The notes beneath the pieces were generated by a model, which worked only from the letters and a program-made list of their open reading frames with translations, had not been told where the DNA came from and did no database searches. DNA of 64,000 bases from Devosia crocina. GTDB taxonomy: Bacteria; Pseudomonadota; Alphaproteobacteria; Rhizobiales; Devosiaceae. Both the position numbers and the translations under genes were made by a program. Location: the NCBI RefSeq assembly GCF_900116545.1, contig NZ_FPCK01000001.1, positions 124,001 to 188,000 of the forward strand, written 5' to 3'. Within the stretch, counting starts at the first letter, position 1. Each line of letters starts with the position of its first letter. Shown in pieces: positions 37,798 to 47,152 of the stretch.

Positions 37798-37917
37798 CCC
37801 TATCCCAAAGAAATGTCGTTGCATCAGGCACGAATCGGTTGTGCCGTTTTGGGAGAGAGTGAGCGAGGGGACTTAAGAGGGTGTTAATCATACCGATTGG
37901 CCTGGCATGACTGTGAA

Positions 37918-37950
37918 ACAAAAAGGGCCGCGGAATGCTCCGTGACCCTT
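37918..37950 (-). terminator. intrinsic terminator of the DUF465 gene
   Basis: On the minus strand AAGGG..ACGGA-GCAT-TCCGC..CCCTT followed by TTTTG, about 32 bases after the DUF465 stop. Stem of 11 pairs with one mismatch and a U-tract, a good Rho-independent terminator. Confidence 0.75.
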
Positions 37951-37981
37951 CAAATTCAGTGGCTGCTTTTGTCCAACCCGA

Positions 37982-38158
37982 TCAGTGCTGATCCACTGTG
38001 TGGATGCGGGTCAGTTGGTCTTTTACTTCCAGCTTCTTGCGCTTGAGCGCCGAGACCGCCAGGTCGTCGATCTGACGATTCTGCATCTCTGCCTGAATCA
38101 TCCGGTCCAGTTCCTGGTGGCGCCGTTCCAGCGCTGCGATGTGGCCTTCAGTAGTCAT
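37982..38158 (-). CDS. DUF465/YdcH-family small protein
   Basis: 58 residues, helical hairpin: MTTEGHIAALERRHQELDRM, IQAEMQNRQIDDLAVSALKR, KKLEVKDQL. The KRKKLxxKDxL end is the YdcH signature. Function unknown. AAGGAG 6 bases before the ATG at 38158 fixes the start; the longer frame to 38275 is spurious. Divergent from a second DUF465 gene. Confidence 0.88.
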   Translation of the reverse strand: MTTEGHIAALERRHQELDRMIQAEMQNRQIDDLAVSALKRKKLEVKDQLTRIHTVDQH

Positions 38159-38308
38159 AGACAACTCCTTCGACATCGTGGACTTGAGCATAGTCACAAA
38201 ACTTTCACGCTTTGTCGACCTCTCAACGCCATAGATGGAATCCTGATGCAAATCGTGATGGCTTGGGCTAATCACATATCAGTTGGTGCACGAGTTCTCG
38301 GTTTCGGC

Positions 38309-38524
38309 ATGCTGCAGCTTACCAAGGAACAGGAAGCCCAATTCGGGCTGGAACTGGCGACCAAGCGCCAGGAGCATGCCGATCTCGATGCGGCAATCCA
38401 TACCCTAACGCAATCTCAATTCGCGGACCGAATGCTGGTGCAGCGGCTAAAGAAGCGCAAGCTGGCGCTCAAGGACCGTATCGTCGAACTCGAGAATATT
38501 CTCCTGCCCGACATCATCGCCTGA
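38309..38524 (+). CDS. second DUF465/YdcH-family small protein
   Basis: 71 residues: LTKEQEAQFGLELATKRQEH, then LDAAIHTLTQSQFADRMLVQ and RLKKRKLALKDRIVELE, again with the KKRKLxLKDxI signature. The start at 38309 is the first Met before the domain and has no strong ribosome site; an ATG at 38244 is an alternative. It lies 81 bases ahead of purE on the same strand. Confidence 0.8.
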   Translation: MLQLTKEQEAQFGLELATKRQEHADLDAAIHTLTQSQFADRMLVQRLKKRKLALKDRIVELENILLPDIIA

Positions 38525-38605
38525 CCGATCCAGGCCCTGCCGCCTTGAGTTGCCGTCTGATCTGCGCTAGATGCGCGCTTTGCGGAGCGGGATGGGGGAA
38601 CTGCC

Positions 38606-39097
38606 ATGCTCAAGCCACCGGTCGCCATCGTCATGGGCAGCCAATCTGACTGGCCGACTATGCGGCTGGTCGCGGAGACGCTCGAAGCCCTCGAAATCGA
38701 ATATGAAGCGCGGATTGTTTCCGCGCATCGCACGCCCGAGCGGCTGGTCGATTTTGCCATGAATGCGCGAGCCGAGGGCATCAAGATCATCATTGCGGGG
38801 GCCGGCGGCGCTGCTCACCTGCCGGGCATGATTGCCGCAATGACGCCGCTGCCGGTTTTCGGCGTGCCGGTGCGGTCCAAGGCCCTCAACGGCCTCGATA
38901 GCCTTTATTCCATCGTTCAGATGCCTGGTGGCGTACCCGTTGGGACGCTGGCGATCGGCGAGCCGGGCGCAATCAATGCCGCGCTGCTCGCTGCGTCAGT
39001 CCTTGCGCTCAATGACGAGGAATTGGCCGACAGGCTTGATGCCCACCGTGAACGGCAGGCGCAGGCCGTGCCGCAATTTCCTTCCGACCTTGAGTAG
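38606..39097 (+). CDS. purE: 5-(carboxyamino)imidazole ribonucleotide mutase
   Basis: 163 residues. [14 protein letters not shown], the SAHRTPERL loop and [14 protein letters not shown] are diagnostic of class I PurE. It converts N5-CAIR, made by PurK, to CAIR in purine synthesis. GGGATGGGGGAACTGCC precedes the ATG. The stop lies 4 bases before the purK start, so the pair is an operon and probably translationally coupled. Confidence 0.96.
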   Translation: MLKPPVAIVMGSQSDWPTMRLVAETLEALEIEYEARIVSAHRTPERLVDFAMNARAEGIKIIIAGAGGAAHLPGMIAAMTPLPVFGVPVRSKALNGLDSLYSIVQMPGGVPVGTLAIGEPGAINAALLAASVLALNDEELADRLDAHRERQAQAVPQFPSDLE

Positions 39098-39101
39098 TGC
39101 C

Positions 39102-40190
39102 TTGACCGAAAACACTGTCGCCCTCCGTCCCGGTTCCACCATCGGCATTCTTGGCGGTGGGCAGCTTGGCCGCATGCTGGCGCTGGCGGGCGCCAAGCTC
39201 GGGTTCAAGAGCCACATCTTCTGTCCGGATGAAAATAGCCCGGCTTTTGATGTTACCCCATTCAAGACCGTGGCGGCCTATGAAGACGAAGACGCTTTGC
39301 GCGCCTTTGCTGCGCAGGTCGACGTCATCACCTATGAGTTCGAGAATGTTCCTGCCGCCACAGCTGAACTCTTGGCTAGCCTGAAACCCCTTCGGCCAGG
39401 CGCGAACGCCTTGGCCATCTCGCAGGATCGCCTGGCGGAAAAAAGCTTCCTCGCTTCGAAAAACATCCCGGTTGCACCCTATCGCGCGGTTCATTCGCTT
39501 GAAGATCTTGAAAGGGCTATTGGCGAGTTGGGCCTGCCAGCAGTCCTCAAGACTACGCGGCTCGGCTATGACGGCAAGGGGCAGCGGGTGCTCCGCGAGC
39601 CCGCCGATGCCGAAGCGGCGTTTGCCGAATTACAGCCGCATCCGCTGGTTCTCGAAGCTTTCGTCCCTTTCGAAAAGGAAATCTCGGTAGTTGTGGCGCG
39701 CGGGGCCGACGGTCAGGTGCGCGCCTTCGATGCCGCCGAGAACGTCCATCGCCATCATATTCTTCATACCTCGACAGTTCCGGCTTCCATTCCACCTGGA
39801 GTGGACAAGCACGCGGCGATGCTCGCCAAGGTGATCGTCGTGGCGCTCGACTATGTGGGGGTTCTCGGGGTCGAGTTCTTTGCGATCGGTGGCGAGAAGC
39901 CAAGCCTTCTCGTCAATGAAATCGCCCCCCGCGTCCATAATTCGGGGCACTGGACTGAGGCCGTTTGCCTCACGGATCAGTTCGAGCAACACATGCGCGC
40001 CGTTGCCGGATGGCCGCTGGGCGATCCCAGGCGCTATGCCGATGTGGTCATGCAGAATCTGATCGGCGACGAGATCGACATCGTTCCCTCGGGGATCGAC
40101 GGCAATACCCAGCCGCACCTCTATGGCAAGGCCGAAGCGCGGCCCGGCCGGAAGATGGGGCACGTCAACAGGATCGTGCGGGCGGAGTAG
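39102..40190 (+). CDS. purK: 5-(carboxyamino)imidazole ribonucleotide synthase
   Basis: 362 residues, ATP-grasp fold: GSTIGILGGGQLGRMLALAG, KTTRLGYDGKGQ, VEFFAIGG and NEIAPRVHNSGHWT. It carboxylates AIR with ATP and bicarbonate to give N5-CAIR for PurE. The start is TTG at 39102, the only candidate just before the conserved N-terminus; frames extending into purE are spurious. Confidence 0.95.
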   Translation: MTENTVALRPGSTIGILGGGQLGRMLALAGAKLGFKSHIFCPDENSPAFDVTPFKTVAAYEDEDALRAFAAQVDVITYEFENVPAATAELLASLKPLRPGANALAISQDRLAEKSFLASKNIPVAPYRAVHSLEDLERAIGELGLPAVLKTTRLGYDGKGQRVLREPADAEAAFAELQPHPLVLEAFVPFEKEISVVVARGADGQVRAFDAAENVHRHHILHTSTVPASIPPGVDKHAAMLAKVIVVALDYVGVLGVEFFAIGGEKPSLLVNEIAPRVHNSGHWTEAVCLTDQFEQHMRAVAGWPLGDPRRYADVVMQNLIGDEIDIVPSGIDGNTQPHLYGKAEARPGRKMGHVNRIVRAE

Positions 40191-40216
40191 TCTTCCTCCA
40201 GGGGAACTACACGTTT

Positions 40217-40909
40217 TCACCGCGCCAACCAGTTTCGCAGCGCCTCTGCCACAGCCTGGGGATTTTCCATCGTGGGCAGGTGGCCACTTCTGGCAAAACG
40301 GGTGATATCCGCATGGGGAACGGCGGAGGCCATTTCTTCGGCGAGCTCGGGCGGGGTGAGACTGTCTTCGGTGCCAACCCCGATCAATGTCGGTACCTTG
40401 ATGCCGGGCAGGGTAGGGCGTGAATCGATCCGTCCCAGGATCGCCTGCTGTTGCCGGATATAAGCATCCTGCCCGCAGCGCTCGGCCATGGCCTGTACTT
40501 CTTCGGCAAGCGGCGTGTCGAGATTACGCTTGGCCAAAAGGCTCGGGAGGAGGCTGCGTGACACGCCGATGAACTTGCCAATCCGGACGTTTTCGATGCC
40601 CTTGCGCCGCGCTTCGCGCCTTTCGTCGGTGTCAGGCCGCGCCGATGTGTCGAGCAGGGCCAGATGCGTTACGCGGTCTGGGGCCTGACGCATGATTTCG
40701 AGCGCAACATAACCACCCATGGAGAGGCCCGCCAGCGCAAAGCTGGGTGGTGCGGCGGCCAGGGTCCTCCTGGCCATGGCAACGATCGTATCATCAAGCG
40801 TCAGGTCTGCCACCAGCGGGGCGACCTCTTCGCGCAACGGCAAGACAATGTCGCGCCACAAGCGTGCGTCGCAAAGAAGACCGGGCAGCAAAACGAAAGG
40901 CTTGAGCAT
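40217..40909 (-). CDS. alpha/beta-fold hydrolase
   Basis: 230 residues: FVLLPGLLCDARLWRDIV, nucleophile elbow GLSMGGYVALE, acid in GVGTEDSLTPPELAE and His in FARSGHLPTMENP. This is a typical small alpha/beta hydrolase; the substrate cannot be read. GAGG 5 bases before the ATG at 40909 decides the start. Convergent with purK. Confidence 0.85.
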   Translation of the reverse strand: MLKPFVLLPGLLCDARLWRDIVLPLREEVAPLVADLTLDDTIVAMARRTLAAAPPSFALAGLSMGGYVALEIMRQAPDRVTHLALLDTSARPDTDERREARRKGIENVRIGKFIGVSRSLLPSLLAKRNLDTPLAEEVQAMAERCGQDAYIRQQQAILGRIDSRPTLPGIKVPTLIGVGTEDSLTPPELAEEMASAVPHADITRFARSGHLPTMENPQAVAEALRNWLAR

Positions 40910-41015
40910 GGGACCTCTTGAGGTGAAAGCCACATGAGATGGTTAATGCCGGCAATGACTTGGCGCAAGGCGGCACCGATCATGGCAAATCGGCAGATTT
41001 TAACGGGTTTAGGAG

Positions 41016-41044
41016 TGGACAAGCGGTCGGGGTCAGGCTATATA
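41016..41044 (+). promoter_or_regulatory. sigma70-type promoter of rpsU
   Basis: TGGACA (41016-41021), a 17-base spacer and TATATA (41039-41044). The spacing is ideal and both hexamers are close to consensus. The leader to the rpsU start is about 95 bases. Confidence 0.6.
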
Positions 41045-41146
41045 GCGCGCCACGGTGACCGGCTCGGCTGGTCGGCGGCGTTGGTTTTGTGCCTCGTCGC
41101 TTCTATCCAACCTGATTTTGCCAAGCTTTGAAGGGGCAGTTGACCT

Positions 41147-41371
41147 TTGCAAGTAGTCGTTCGCGATAACAATGTTGACCAGGCGCTGCGCGCACTGAAG
41201 AAGAAGCTGCAGCGCGAAGGCGTCTTCCGCGAGATGAAGCTGCGCAACTACTACGAGAAGCCATCTGAAAAGAAGGCTCGCCAGAAGGCTGAAGCAGTGC
41301 GCCGCGCCCGCAAGTTGGCTCGCAAGCGCGCTCAGCGTGAAGGTCTGATTGCGGCGCCCGCTCGCAGCTAG
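41147..41371 (+). CDS. rpsU: 30S ribosomal protein S21
   Basis: 74 residues: [39 protein letters not shown] and the Arg/Lys-rich tail [15 protein letters not shown]. It is the full family length for alphaproteobacteria. The start codon is TTG, with AAGGGG about 12 bases upstream. Single gene with its own promoter and terminator, not in the rpsU-dnaG-rpoD arrangement. Confidence 0.96.
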   Translation: MQVVVRDNNVDQALRALKKKLQREGVFREMKLRNYYEKPSEKKARQKAEAVRRARKLARKRAQREGLIAAPARS

Positions 41372-41396
41372 TCAACGCTCATATCGAGATTTCGAG

Positions 41397-41423
41397 AACG
41401 CCGTCCGCAAGGGCGGCGTTTTT
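41397..41423 (+). terminator. intrinsic terminator of rpsU
   Basis: AACGCCGTCC-GCAA-GGGCGGCGTT followed by TTT, a 10-base-pair stem with one T-G pair. 26 bases past the rpsU stop. Confidence 0.9.
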
Positions 41424-41494
41424 GCTTGTGTCATTTGGGGATCCCAATTTCGGTCTCCACCGGAAACCAGTATCGGTAGAGACAAGCTAGCGGC

Positions 41495-42697
41495 TCAGGC
41501 CCGCTTGCGCTGCCGGTCCAGGAGCGCAACGAAGAGGGTGATGACCGCTGTTGCAGGCAGTTGCACAACGAGCGCGGTGCGCGCATCGGAGAAAGCCGTG
41601 CCGGCAACCAGAGAGCCGACAAAGCCGCCGCCCACCTGGAAAAACCCGGTTAGAGCGCCTGCTGCGCCGGCAATCGCACCAAATCCGGCCATGGCCGCGG
41701 TTGTCGCGCTGGGGCTGACAAAGGCGAGCCCAAGCATCCAGAGCCCCACCGGCGCCATGATGGCAATCACCGAGTGCGGGAAGAGGTTGGGCAAGAGGGC
41801 AAAGCCAGCTCCGCTCACCGCCAAGAGCGCCAACGCGATCGAAACCAGGAATTGGGCGGTGACCCGACGCGACAGTGCGCCGACGATCAGATTGCCGGTG
41901 ATAAATGATGCGGTCTGCACCAGCATGGCCATGGCAAACTGGAATGGAGTAAGACCCATCTCGTTGATGAAAATGAAGGGCAAGAGCGCGGTAAAGCCGT
42001 GAAAGCCTGCAAAGGTCAAACCGAGGAGGAGCGCGGGAAAGACGAAATCGGGTGCCGAAACCAGGGTCCGGTAGTTGTCGAGCACGGTTCTGGGGCGAAA
42101 CGGCATGCGCCGCTCTATCGGAAGCGTTTCCCGCGCGCCGAGCCCCATCAGCGCAAGAATGGCAAGGCCAAAGCCGGCCATGACCACAAACATGACGTGC
42201 CATGATCCCCAAAGCAGTATGACGCTGCCAAGGGTTGGTGCAACGGCCGGTGTTACGGTGAGGATGAGGTTGACGAGCGTCAGGATGCGGATTGCTTCGC
42301 TACCCACAAACTGGTCGCGCACCATGGCACGCGAGAGTGCCACGCCCGCCGAGACGCCAAAGCCCTGGATAAAACGGCCGAGAAACAGAATTTCGAGCGT
42401 TGGCGCAAGGGCGCCCACAAGACTGCCCACTACATAGATGGCGAAAAAGGCAATACCGATGCTGCGGCGGCCATAGCGATCAGACAGCGGGCCGCAGATC
42501 AGTTGCGCGAGGGCGAAAGCGGCGAAATAGACGGTCAGCGTCAACTTTCCGGCTGCATCATTCGTCGCGAAATCCCCCACGATCGTGGGAAGGGCAGGGG
42601 AGTAGAGCGTCAGGCTCAGGGGGCCGGTGGCCACCATGAGCCCGCCGATGACGGCAGTGCGGCGAGCGGACATGCCCACCGTGGTCGATTCGGTCAC
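41495..42697 (-). CDS. MFS multidrug exporter (Bcr/CflA type)
   Basis: 400 residues, twelve membrane helices. Motif A reads GPLSDRYGRRSIG and the N-terminal helix LSLTLYSPALPTIVGDFA is typical of Bcr/CflA drug:proton antiporters. Substrate range unknown. It starts with GTG overlapping the upstream hydrolase stop (GTGA), so it is translationally coupled to that gene. Convergent with rpsU. Confidence 0.9.
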   Translation of the reverse strand: MTESTTVGMSARRTAVIGGLMVATGPLSLTLYSPALPTIVGDFATNDAAGKLTLTVYFAAFALAQLICGPLSDRYGRRSIGIAFFAIYVVGSLVGALAPTLEILFLGRFIQGFGVSAGVALSRAMVRDQFVGSEAIRILTLVNLILTVTPAVAPTLGSVILLWGSWHVMFVVMAGFGLAILALMGLGARETLPIERRMPFRPRTVLDNYRTLVSAPDFVFPALLLGLTFAGFHGFTALLPFIFINEMGLTPFQFAMAMLVQTASFITGNLIVGALSRRVTAQFLVSIALALLAVSGAGFALLPNLFPHSVIAIMAPVGLWMLGLAFVSPSATTAAMAGFGAIAGAAGALTGFFQVGGGFVGSLVAGTAFSDARTALVVQLPATAVITLFVALLDRQRKRA

Positions 42698-43503
42698 TCT
42701 GTCCGCGCTCTCTCAAAGAATGCCTTGGCCTGGTCCCAAAGTCCGGCCGCCCAGAGGTCGGAGTGGTCAGCATCGGGGACGATCCAAAGCTCGTCCGGGT
42801 TGGGCGCCAGCTCGTAAAGACGCTCGCCATTGGAAACGCCGACCACCGTATCCGCCGTGCCATGGGCCACGAACACCGGCTCTTGGACGTCCGTGATCCA
42901 TTCGTTGGACCGGAACTGGTCAAGCATCACCCAGTTCACCGGCAGGATCGGATACCGCTCTGCCGCAACTGTGACTGCGGACAGGAAAGGGGTTTCGAGC
43001 AACAGGGCCTCGGCATCGCGCTGACTTGCCACATAGGTGGCAGGCCCGCTACCCAGAGAGCGGCCCCAGATCAGGATGGGCGATCCTTGCTCCGCTGCCC
43101 AGTCATAAGCGGCAACCGCGTCGGCCAGAATGCCTGCCTCGCTGATCGTGCCGGCAGACGCGGGGAAGCCGCGATAGTCGAAAGCAAGAAAGCCATAACC
43201 ATCGGCGACGAATTGGGCGTAGCGCTCGTGCTCGGCCGAAAAGCTGCCCGAGTTCCCCTTGTAGTAAAGGATCAAAGGCATGCCGGGGGCGGGCGGCTGA
43301 TACCAGCCATTGATCACCGCGCCCTCGACGGGAATTGCAATCTCCCGCGCTCCAGGCAAGGCGGCCGACGCAAGCGCCGTAACTTCGCCCGTGGCGTCAT
43401 ACTGAAAACTACGCTGATTGACATACATGTAGCTCGTCGCGCCGACATAGGCGACCGCGAACAGAACGAGTATGCCCGCCAAGGCAAGTTTGACCCATTT
43501 CAC
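42694..43503 (-). CDS. membrane-anchored alpha/beta hydrolase (Bem46/YfhR-like)
   Basis: 269 residues. An N-terminal membrane anchor (VKLALAGILVLFAVAYVGA) precedes a hydrolase domain with the oxyanion loop LILYYKGNSGSF, nucleophile IWGRSLGSGPATY, acid in AHGTADTVVG and His in DADHSDLW. This is the Bem46/ABHD13 pattern, with unknown substrate and probably periplasm-facing. Its stop overlaps the exporter start by 4 bases. Confidence 0.85.
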   Translation of the reverse strand: MKWVKLALAGILVLFAVAYVGATSYMYVNQRSFQYDATGEVTALASAALPGAREIAIPVEGAVINGWYQPPAPGMPLILYYKGNSGSFSAEHERYAQFVADGYGFLAFDYRGFPASAGTISEAGILADAVAAYDWAAEQGSPILIWGRSLGSGPATYVASQRDAEALLLETPFLSAVTVAAERYPILPVNWVMLDQFRSNEWITDVQEPVFVAHGTADTVVGVSNGERLYELAPNPDELWIVPDADHSDLWAAGLWDQAKAFFERARTE

Positions 43504-43555
43504 CGAGGAAATCCTGCTTTGATGTTAGAGCCAAGCCTATAGCAGGCTTGGCCGG

Positions 43556-44194
43556 TCAAAGCTCGGAAATCGTCTTGGCAATCGCTTCAACAAAAACTTC
43601 GTCTGGCTGGGCACCCGAGAGCGCGTATTTCTCGCCGAAAACAAAGAATGGAACGCCGCGAATGCCTTGCTGGGCCGCAGAGGTTGCCAGCTGCTCGGTA
43701 ATGGAAAGTTCATTGGCATCGTTCATCGCGTCAAGTGCGTCGCCACGGTCCCAGCCATGCTCGGCCGCAATATCAGCCAGCACATTGTCGACGTTGATTT
43801 GGCGATGATCGAGAAAATAGGCCTCAGCAATGGCATTAGCCAATTCGTGCTGGTTGCCATTGGGGCGCGACAGCCGGGTGATCGTATGAGCCTTGGCTGT
43901 GTTGAACATGCGCGGCTGTTGACTGAGGTTCAGTTCGATGCCGGCTTTTTTCGCCTCGGTCTCGACGCGCTCCCACATCTCCTTGGGATCGCGACCATAT
44001 TTCTCCCGCAGCATCTCACCCACATCCACGCCTTCGGGTGGCACAGTGGGGTCGAGGTAGAACGGGTGGTTTTCAACGACGACATCGACATCGTCGGGCA
44101 CGTTCTGGAGCGCATTGTCGAGACGGGCTGATCCCACAAGGCACCAGGGGCATACCACATCGGTGAAAACATCAATCTTGAACGTGCGGGCCAT
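43556..44194 (-). CDS. DsbA-family oxidoreductase (FrnE/2-hydroxychromene-2-carboxylate isomerase-like)
   Basis: 212 residues, thioredoxin fold with the CxxC motif in DVVCPWCLVGSARLD, the cis-Pro loop GVPFFVFGEKYALSG and a helical insert. No signal peptide, so it is a cytoplasmic FrnE-type protein; relatives act in disulfide chemistry under oxidative stress. GGAG 7 bases before the ATG at 44194 sets the start. Confidence 0.9.
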   Translation of the reverse strand: MARTFKIDVFTDVVCPWCLVGSARLDNALQNVPDDVDVVVENHPFYLDPTVPPEGVDVGEMLREKYGRDPKEMWERVETEAKKAGIELNLSQQPRMFNTAKAHTITRLSRPNGNQHELANAIAEAYFLDHRQINVDNVLADIAAEHGWDRGDALDAMNDANELSITEQLATSAAQQGIRGVPFFVFGEKYALSGAQPDEVFVEAIAKTISEL

Positions 44195-44272
44195 GGGACT
44201 GCTCCAGAGTGTTTGCATCCCACATGGCGGTCACCATGCTCTCCCACAAGAGGGCACTTTGGGGTAACCGCC

Positions 44273-44836
44273 TCAGGCAGCAACGCCCATTACAGGTTGC
44301 TGCGCATTGACGAGAGCGAAGGGCGGGGCAAAGGCCGCAGTCATCGCAAGGCCCAGAGCCGAACCGAAGCCGGTCCAAACAAGGGCAGGGGCCATCAGCC
44401 AACCGGCAGTCTCGGACCGGCGTGCCACGCGGATCCCGGCAGCAAGACCCAGAAGCATGAGTGTCGTCATAACGAGTGCGAGCGCAAAAGCGTCGAACAT
44501 AGGCGCCATGAACGGAAATAGAATGAGCCCGGCAATAAACGCTACCAGCCAATGCTCGGCATGATTAGCGAGGCCACGGGCTTCGGCGGTGAGCCCAAAG
44601 GCAAGCCCGAGCGGCGCGAGAATGGCAAAGTGCACCGCTGCGCCCATCCAGCCCTGCATGCCCGCCGGTGAAAAGAAAACTGGCAGATAGCCTGTGGCCT
44701 CGCCAACAAAGTTGGCGCCGCCGAAAGCTGCGAGAGGCGCCACGCTCAGAAGACCGAGCCGCGTAACTCGCGCAAGGTCCCACTTCTTCTTGGCGGCGAG
44801 GGTGGAGTCTGTGTGGTGCGCAGTAATGGTCGCCAT
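44273..44836 (-). CDS. integral membrane protein of unknown function
   Basis: 187 residues with about five hydrophobic helices, including AAVHFAILAPLGLAFGLTAE and AEHWLVAFIAGLILFPFMAP. It has a short polar N-terminus (TITAHHTDSTLAAKKKWDL). GGGAG 8 bases before the ATG at 44836 supports the start. I do not recognise the family. It lies 78 bases before the DsbA-like gene on the same strand and may be co-transcribed with it. Confidence 0.65.
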   Translation of the reverse strand: MATITAHHTDSTLAAKKKWDLARVTRLGLLSVAPLAAFGGANFVGEATGYLPVFFSPAGMQGWMGAAVHFAILAPLGLAFGLTAEARGLANHAEHWLVAFIAGLILFPFMAPMFDAFALALVMTTLMLLGLAAGIRVARRSETAGWLMAPALVWTGFGSALGLAMTAAFAPPFALVNAQQPVMGVAA

Positions 44837-44991
44837 TTCAGCGGCTCCCGTGATTGATAACTGCGGAATCAATGACCCGAATGCCGAAGGGGTTCCCTAT
44901 ACGTCAACACACTCGCGTGTTGATCGGGTTGCTAAAGGTGTGCTGCAGGCCCTATCTGACGGCCACGGACGGATAGGGAAAGGAGCCATGA

Positions 44992-45204
44992 ATGAGCGAC
45001 CGAGACCAGCTTGAGCGGCTCGAAAAACTTGAGAGCCGCGTTGCATTTCAGGACCACACGATTGACGAACTTAACCAGGTAATCACCGAGCAATGGTCCG
45101 TCATAGAACAATTGAGACGCAAGCTCGATGCCATGGAAGAGCAGGTGCGTAGCGGAAGCTATATCGCTGATCCCGCTACAGAAAAGCCGCCGCCGCACTA
45201 TTGA
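44992..45204 (+). CDS. slyX: SlyX-family protein
   Basis: 70 residues, a coiled coil (LERLEKLESRVAFQDHTIDE, LNQVITEQWSVIEQLRRKL) ending in the hallmark PPPHY. Cytoplasmic; function is not established in any organism. GGAGCC lies before the ATG. Monocistronic and divergent from the membrane-protein gene. Confidence 0.92.
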   Translation: MSDRDQLERLEKLESRVAFQDHTIDELNQVITEQWSVIEQLRRKLDAMEEQVRSGSYIADPATEKPPPHY

Positions 45205-45242
45205 CCACTGGGCCTCGACACGTTTGTTTTCGTTTCCAAGAA

Positions 45243-45282
45243 CCCCTCACCCAAGCGCTCTCTGTCTGAAGGGGGGAGAGGA
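45243..45282. repeat. palindromic repeat unit
   Basis: CCCCTCACCC...GGGGGGAGAGG in the gap between slyX and pntB (convergent). A partial member of the same family as the units at 2.7, 36.1, 50.7 and 61.2 kb. Confidence 0.5.
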
Positions 45283-45377
45283 ACGAGGCTTGTGATCTCA
45301 AATAGAATCAACGTCACACGGGATGCCCTCCCGCGCTTCTTGCGAGGAGGGGTCTTGCTGCACAGTGATGTGCGGCC

Positions 45378-46784
45378 TCAGTGACCCAAGGACTTGACGA
45401 TTTCTTCGGTCACTTTTTTTGCGTCGCCGAACAGCATCATGGTGTTGTCGCGGAAAAACAGCTCGTTCTGCACGCCTGCATAGCCGGCAGCCATGCCCCG
45501 TTTTATAAACAGCACCGTGCCGGCATCTTCGACATTGAGCACCGGCATGCCGTAGATCGGGGAAGTCTTGTCGGTCTTGGCAGCCGGATTGGTCACATCG
45601 TTCGCGCCGATCACGAAAGCGACGTCGGCCTGTGCAAATTCGGAATTGATGTCCTCGAGCTCGAATACCTCGTCATAGGGCACATTGGCTTCGGCCAGCA
45701 GCACGTTCATATGTCCGGGCATGCGTCCGGCAACGGGGTGGATGGCATATCTCACCTCGACGCCTGCCGACTTCAGGAGGTCGGCCATCTCGCGCAAGGC
45801 GTGCTGGGCCTGGGCCACGGCCATGCCATAGCCGGGCACAATGATAACCTTGCCTGCATTTCTCATCAGGAAAGCCGCATCTTCGGCCGCGCCCTGCTTG
45901 ACCGGCCTGTCCTCTTCGGCGCCGCCAGAAGACACGGAGGCATCGCCCCCGAAGCCGCCAAGGATGACCGAGATGAAGCTGCGATTCATCGCCTTGCACA
46001 TGATGTAGGAGAGAATTGCCCCCGATGAGCCGACAAGGGCCCCGGTGATGATCAGCGCGGTATTGCCGAGTGTGAAGCCAATGCCGGCCGCGGCCCAGCC
46101 GGAATAGGAGTTGAGCATGGACACGACGACGGGCATGTCGGCCCCGCCGATGGGGATGATCATCAGCCCGCCAAGAACCAGAGCGACAATGGTGATCAGC
46201 CAGAAAAGCACAGGCTCGGCGCTGACCGTAAACGCCCAGATCAGCGCCAAGAGCACGATGGCGAGCACGATGTGGATGAGGTGACGCGCCGGCAGGATGA
46301 TCGGCTTGCCGCTCATATTACCGTTAAGCTTAGCGAAGGCGATGACCGAGCCTGTGAAGGTAAAAGCGCCGATGGCGACCCCGATCGACATTTCGATCAG
46401 CGCCTGGGCATGAATGGCGCCCGGCACACCGATCTCGAAGGCCTCGGGTGCGTAGAGCGCTGCGGCGGCAACGAAGACGGCGGCAAGGCCCACGAGTGAG
46501 TGGAAGGCCGCAACAAGCTGCGGCATGTCGGTCATCTTCACCTGGCGCGCGATGAAGGCGCCGATGCCGCCGCCGAGACCCAGCCCGCCGAGAATGAGAA
46601 TCCAGCTGATCCAGTCGCCCGGCGCTGCAACAAGCAGGGTCGTGACTATGGCGATAGCCATGCCGACCATGCCCAGAAGGTTGCCCCGTCGCGAGGACGA
46701 CGGGCTTGATAGTCCGCGAAGCGCCAGAATGAACAGCACGCCTGACAGCAAATAGAGAAGCGCAGCGAAATTGGCGTCGATCAT
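45378..46784 (-). CDS. pntB: NAD(P) transhydrogenase beta subunit
   Basis: 468 residues: an N-terminal domain with about nine membrane helices forming the proton channel (residues ~1-265) and a C-terminal NADP(H)-binding domain III ([59 protein letters not shown]). It uses the proton gradient to reduce NADP+ with NADH. The start overlaps the pntA2 stop by 4 bases. Confidence 0.95.
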   Translation of the reverse strand: MIDANFAALLYLLSGVLFILALRGLSSPSSSRRGNLLGMVGMAIAIVTTLLVAAPGDWISWILILGGLGLGGGIGAFIARQVKMTDMPQLVAAFHSLVGLAAVFVAAAALYAPEAFEIGVPGAIHAQALIEMSIGVAIGAFTFTGSVIAFAKLNGNMSGKPIILPARHLIHIVLAIVLLALIWAFTVSAEPVLFWLITIVALVLGGLMIIPIGGADMPVVVSMLNSYSGWAAAGIGFTLGNTALIITGALVGSSGAILSYIMCKAMNRSFISVILGGFGGDASVSSGGAEEDRPVKQGAAEDAAFLMRNAGKVIIVPGYGMAVAQAQHALREMADLLKSAGVEVRYAIHPVAGRMPGHMNVLLAEANVPYDEVFELEDINSEFAQADVAFVIGANDVTNPAAKTDKTSPIYGMPVLNVEDAGTVLFIKRGMAAGYAGVQNELFFRDNTMMLFGDAKKVTEEIVKSLGH

Positions 46785-47152
46785 TTGGTCGGCGCCTTTT
46801 TCTTGTACATGGCCAGCATGCGCTGGGTAACAAGGAAGCCGCCGAAGATATTGACACTCGCAAAGACCAGCGCGATGAACCCGAAAAGCTTGGACACCCA
46901 GCTGGCGTCGTGAGCGAGCTCGACGCCTACCGCGAGCAGGGCGCCCACCACGATAACCGATGAGATCGCATTGGTGACGCTCATCAGCGGCGTGTGCAGC
47001 GCCGGTGTCACGCTCCAGACCACGAAATAGCCGACAAAGATCGCCAACACGAAAATCGCAAGGCGAAAGGTGAAGGGATCAATGGCTCCGCCTATGGCGC
47101 CGTGCGCCAGCGCGGTTGCCGTATCGGCCAGGTTCTCTGCCGTGGTTCCCAT
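46781..47152 (-). CDS. pntA2: NAD(P) transhydrogenase alpha subunit, membrane part
   Basis: 123 residues with four membrane helices ([40 protein letters not shown]). In alphaproteobacteria PntA is split into a soluble and a membrane polypeptide; this is the latter. It adjoins the soluble pntA stop directly and overlaps pntB by 4 bases. Confidence 0.93.
   Translation of the reverse strand: MGTTAENLADTATALAHGAIGGAIDPFTFRLAIFVLAIFVGYFVVWSVTPALHTPLMSVTNAISSVIVVGALLAVGVELAHDASWVSKLFGFIALVFASVNIFGGFLVTQRMLAMYKKKAPTK

Noticed and set aside
44273..44836. TspO or CbtA-type transporter
   Set aside because: The number of helices is compatible, but none of the conserved residues of those families can be seen, so it is left as unknown.
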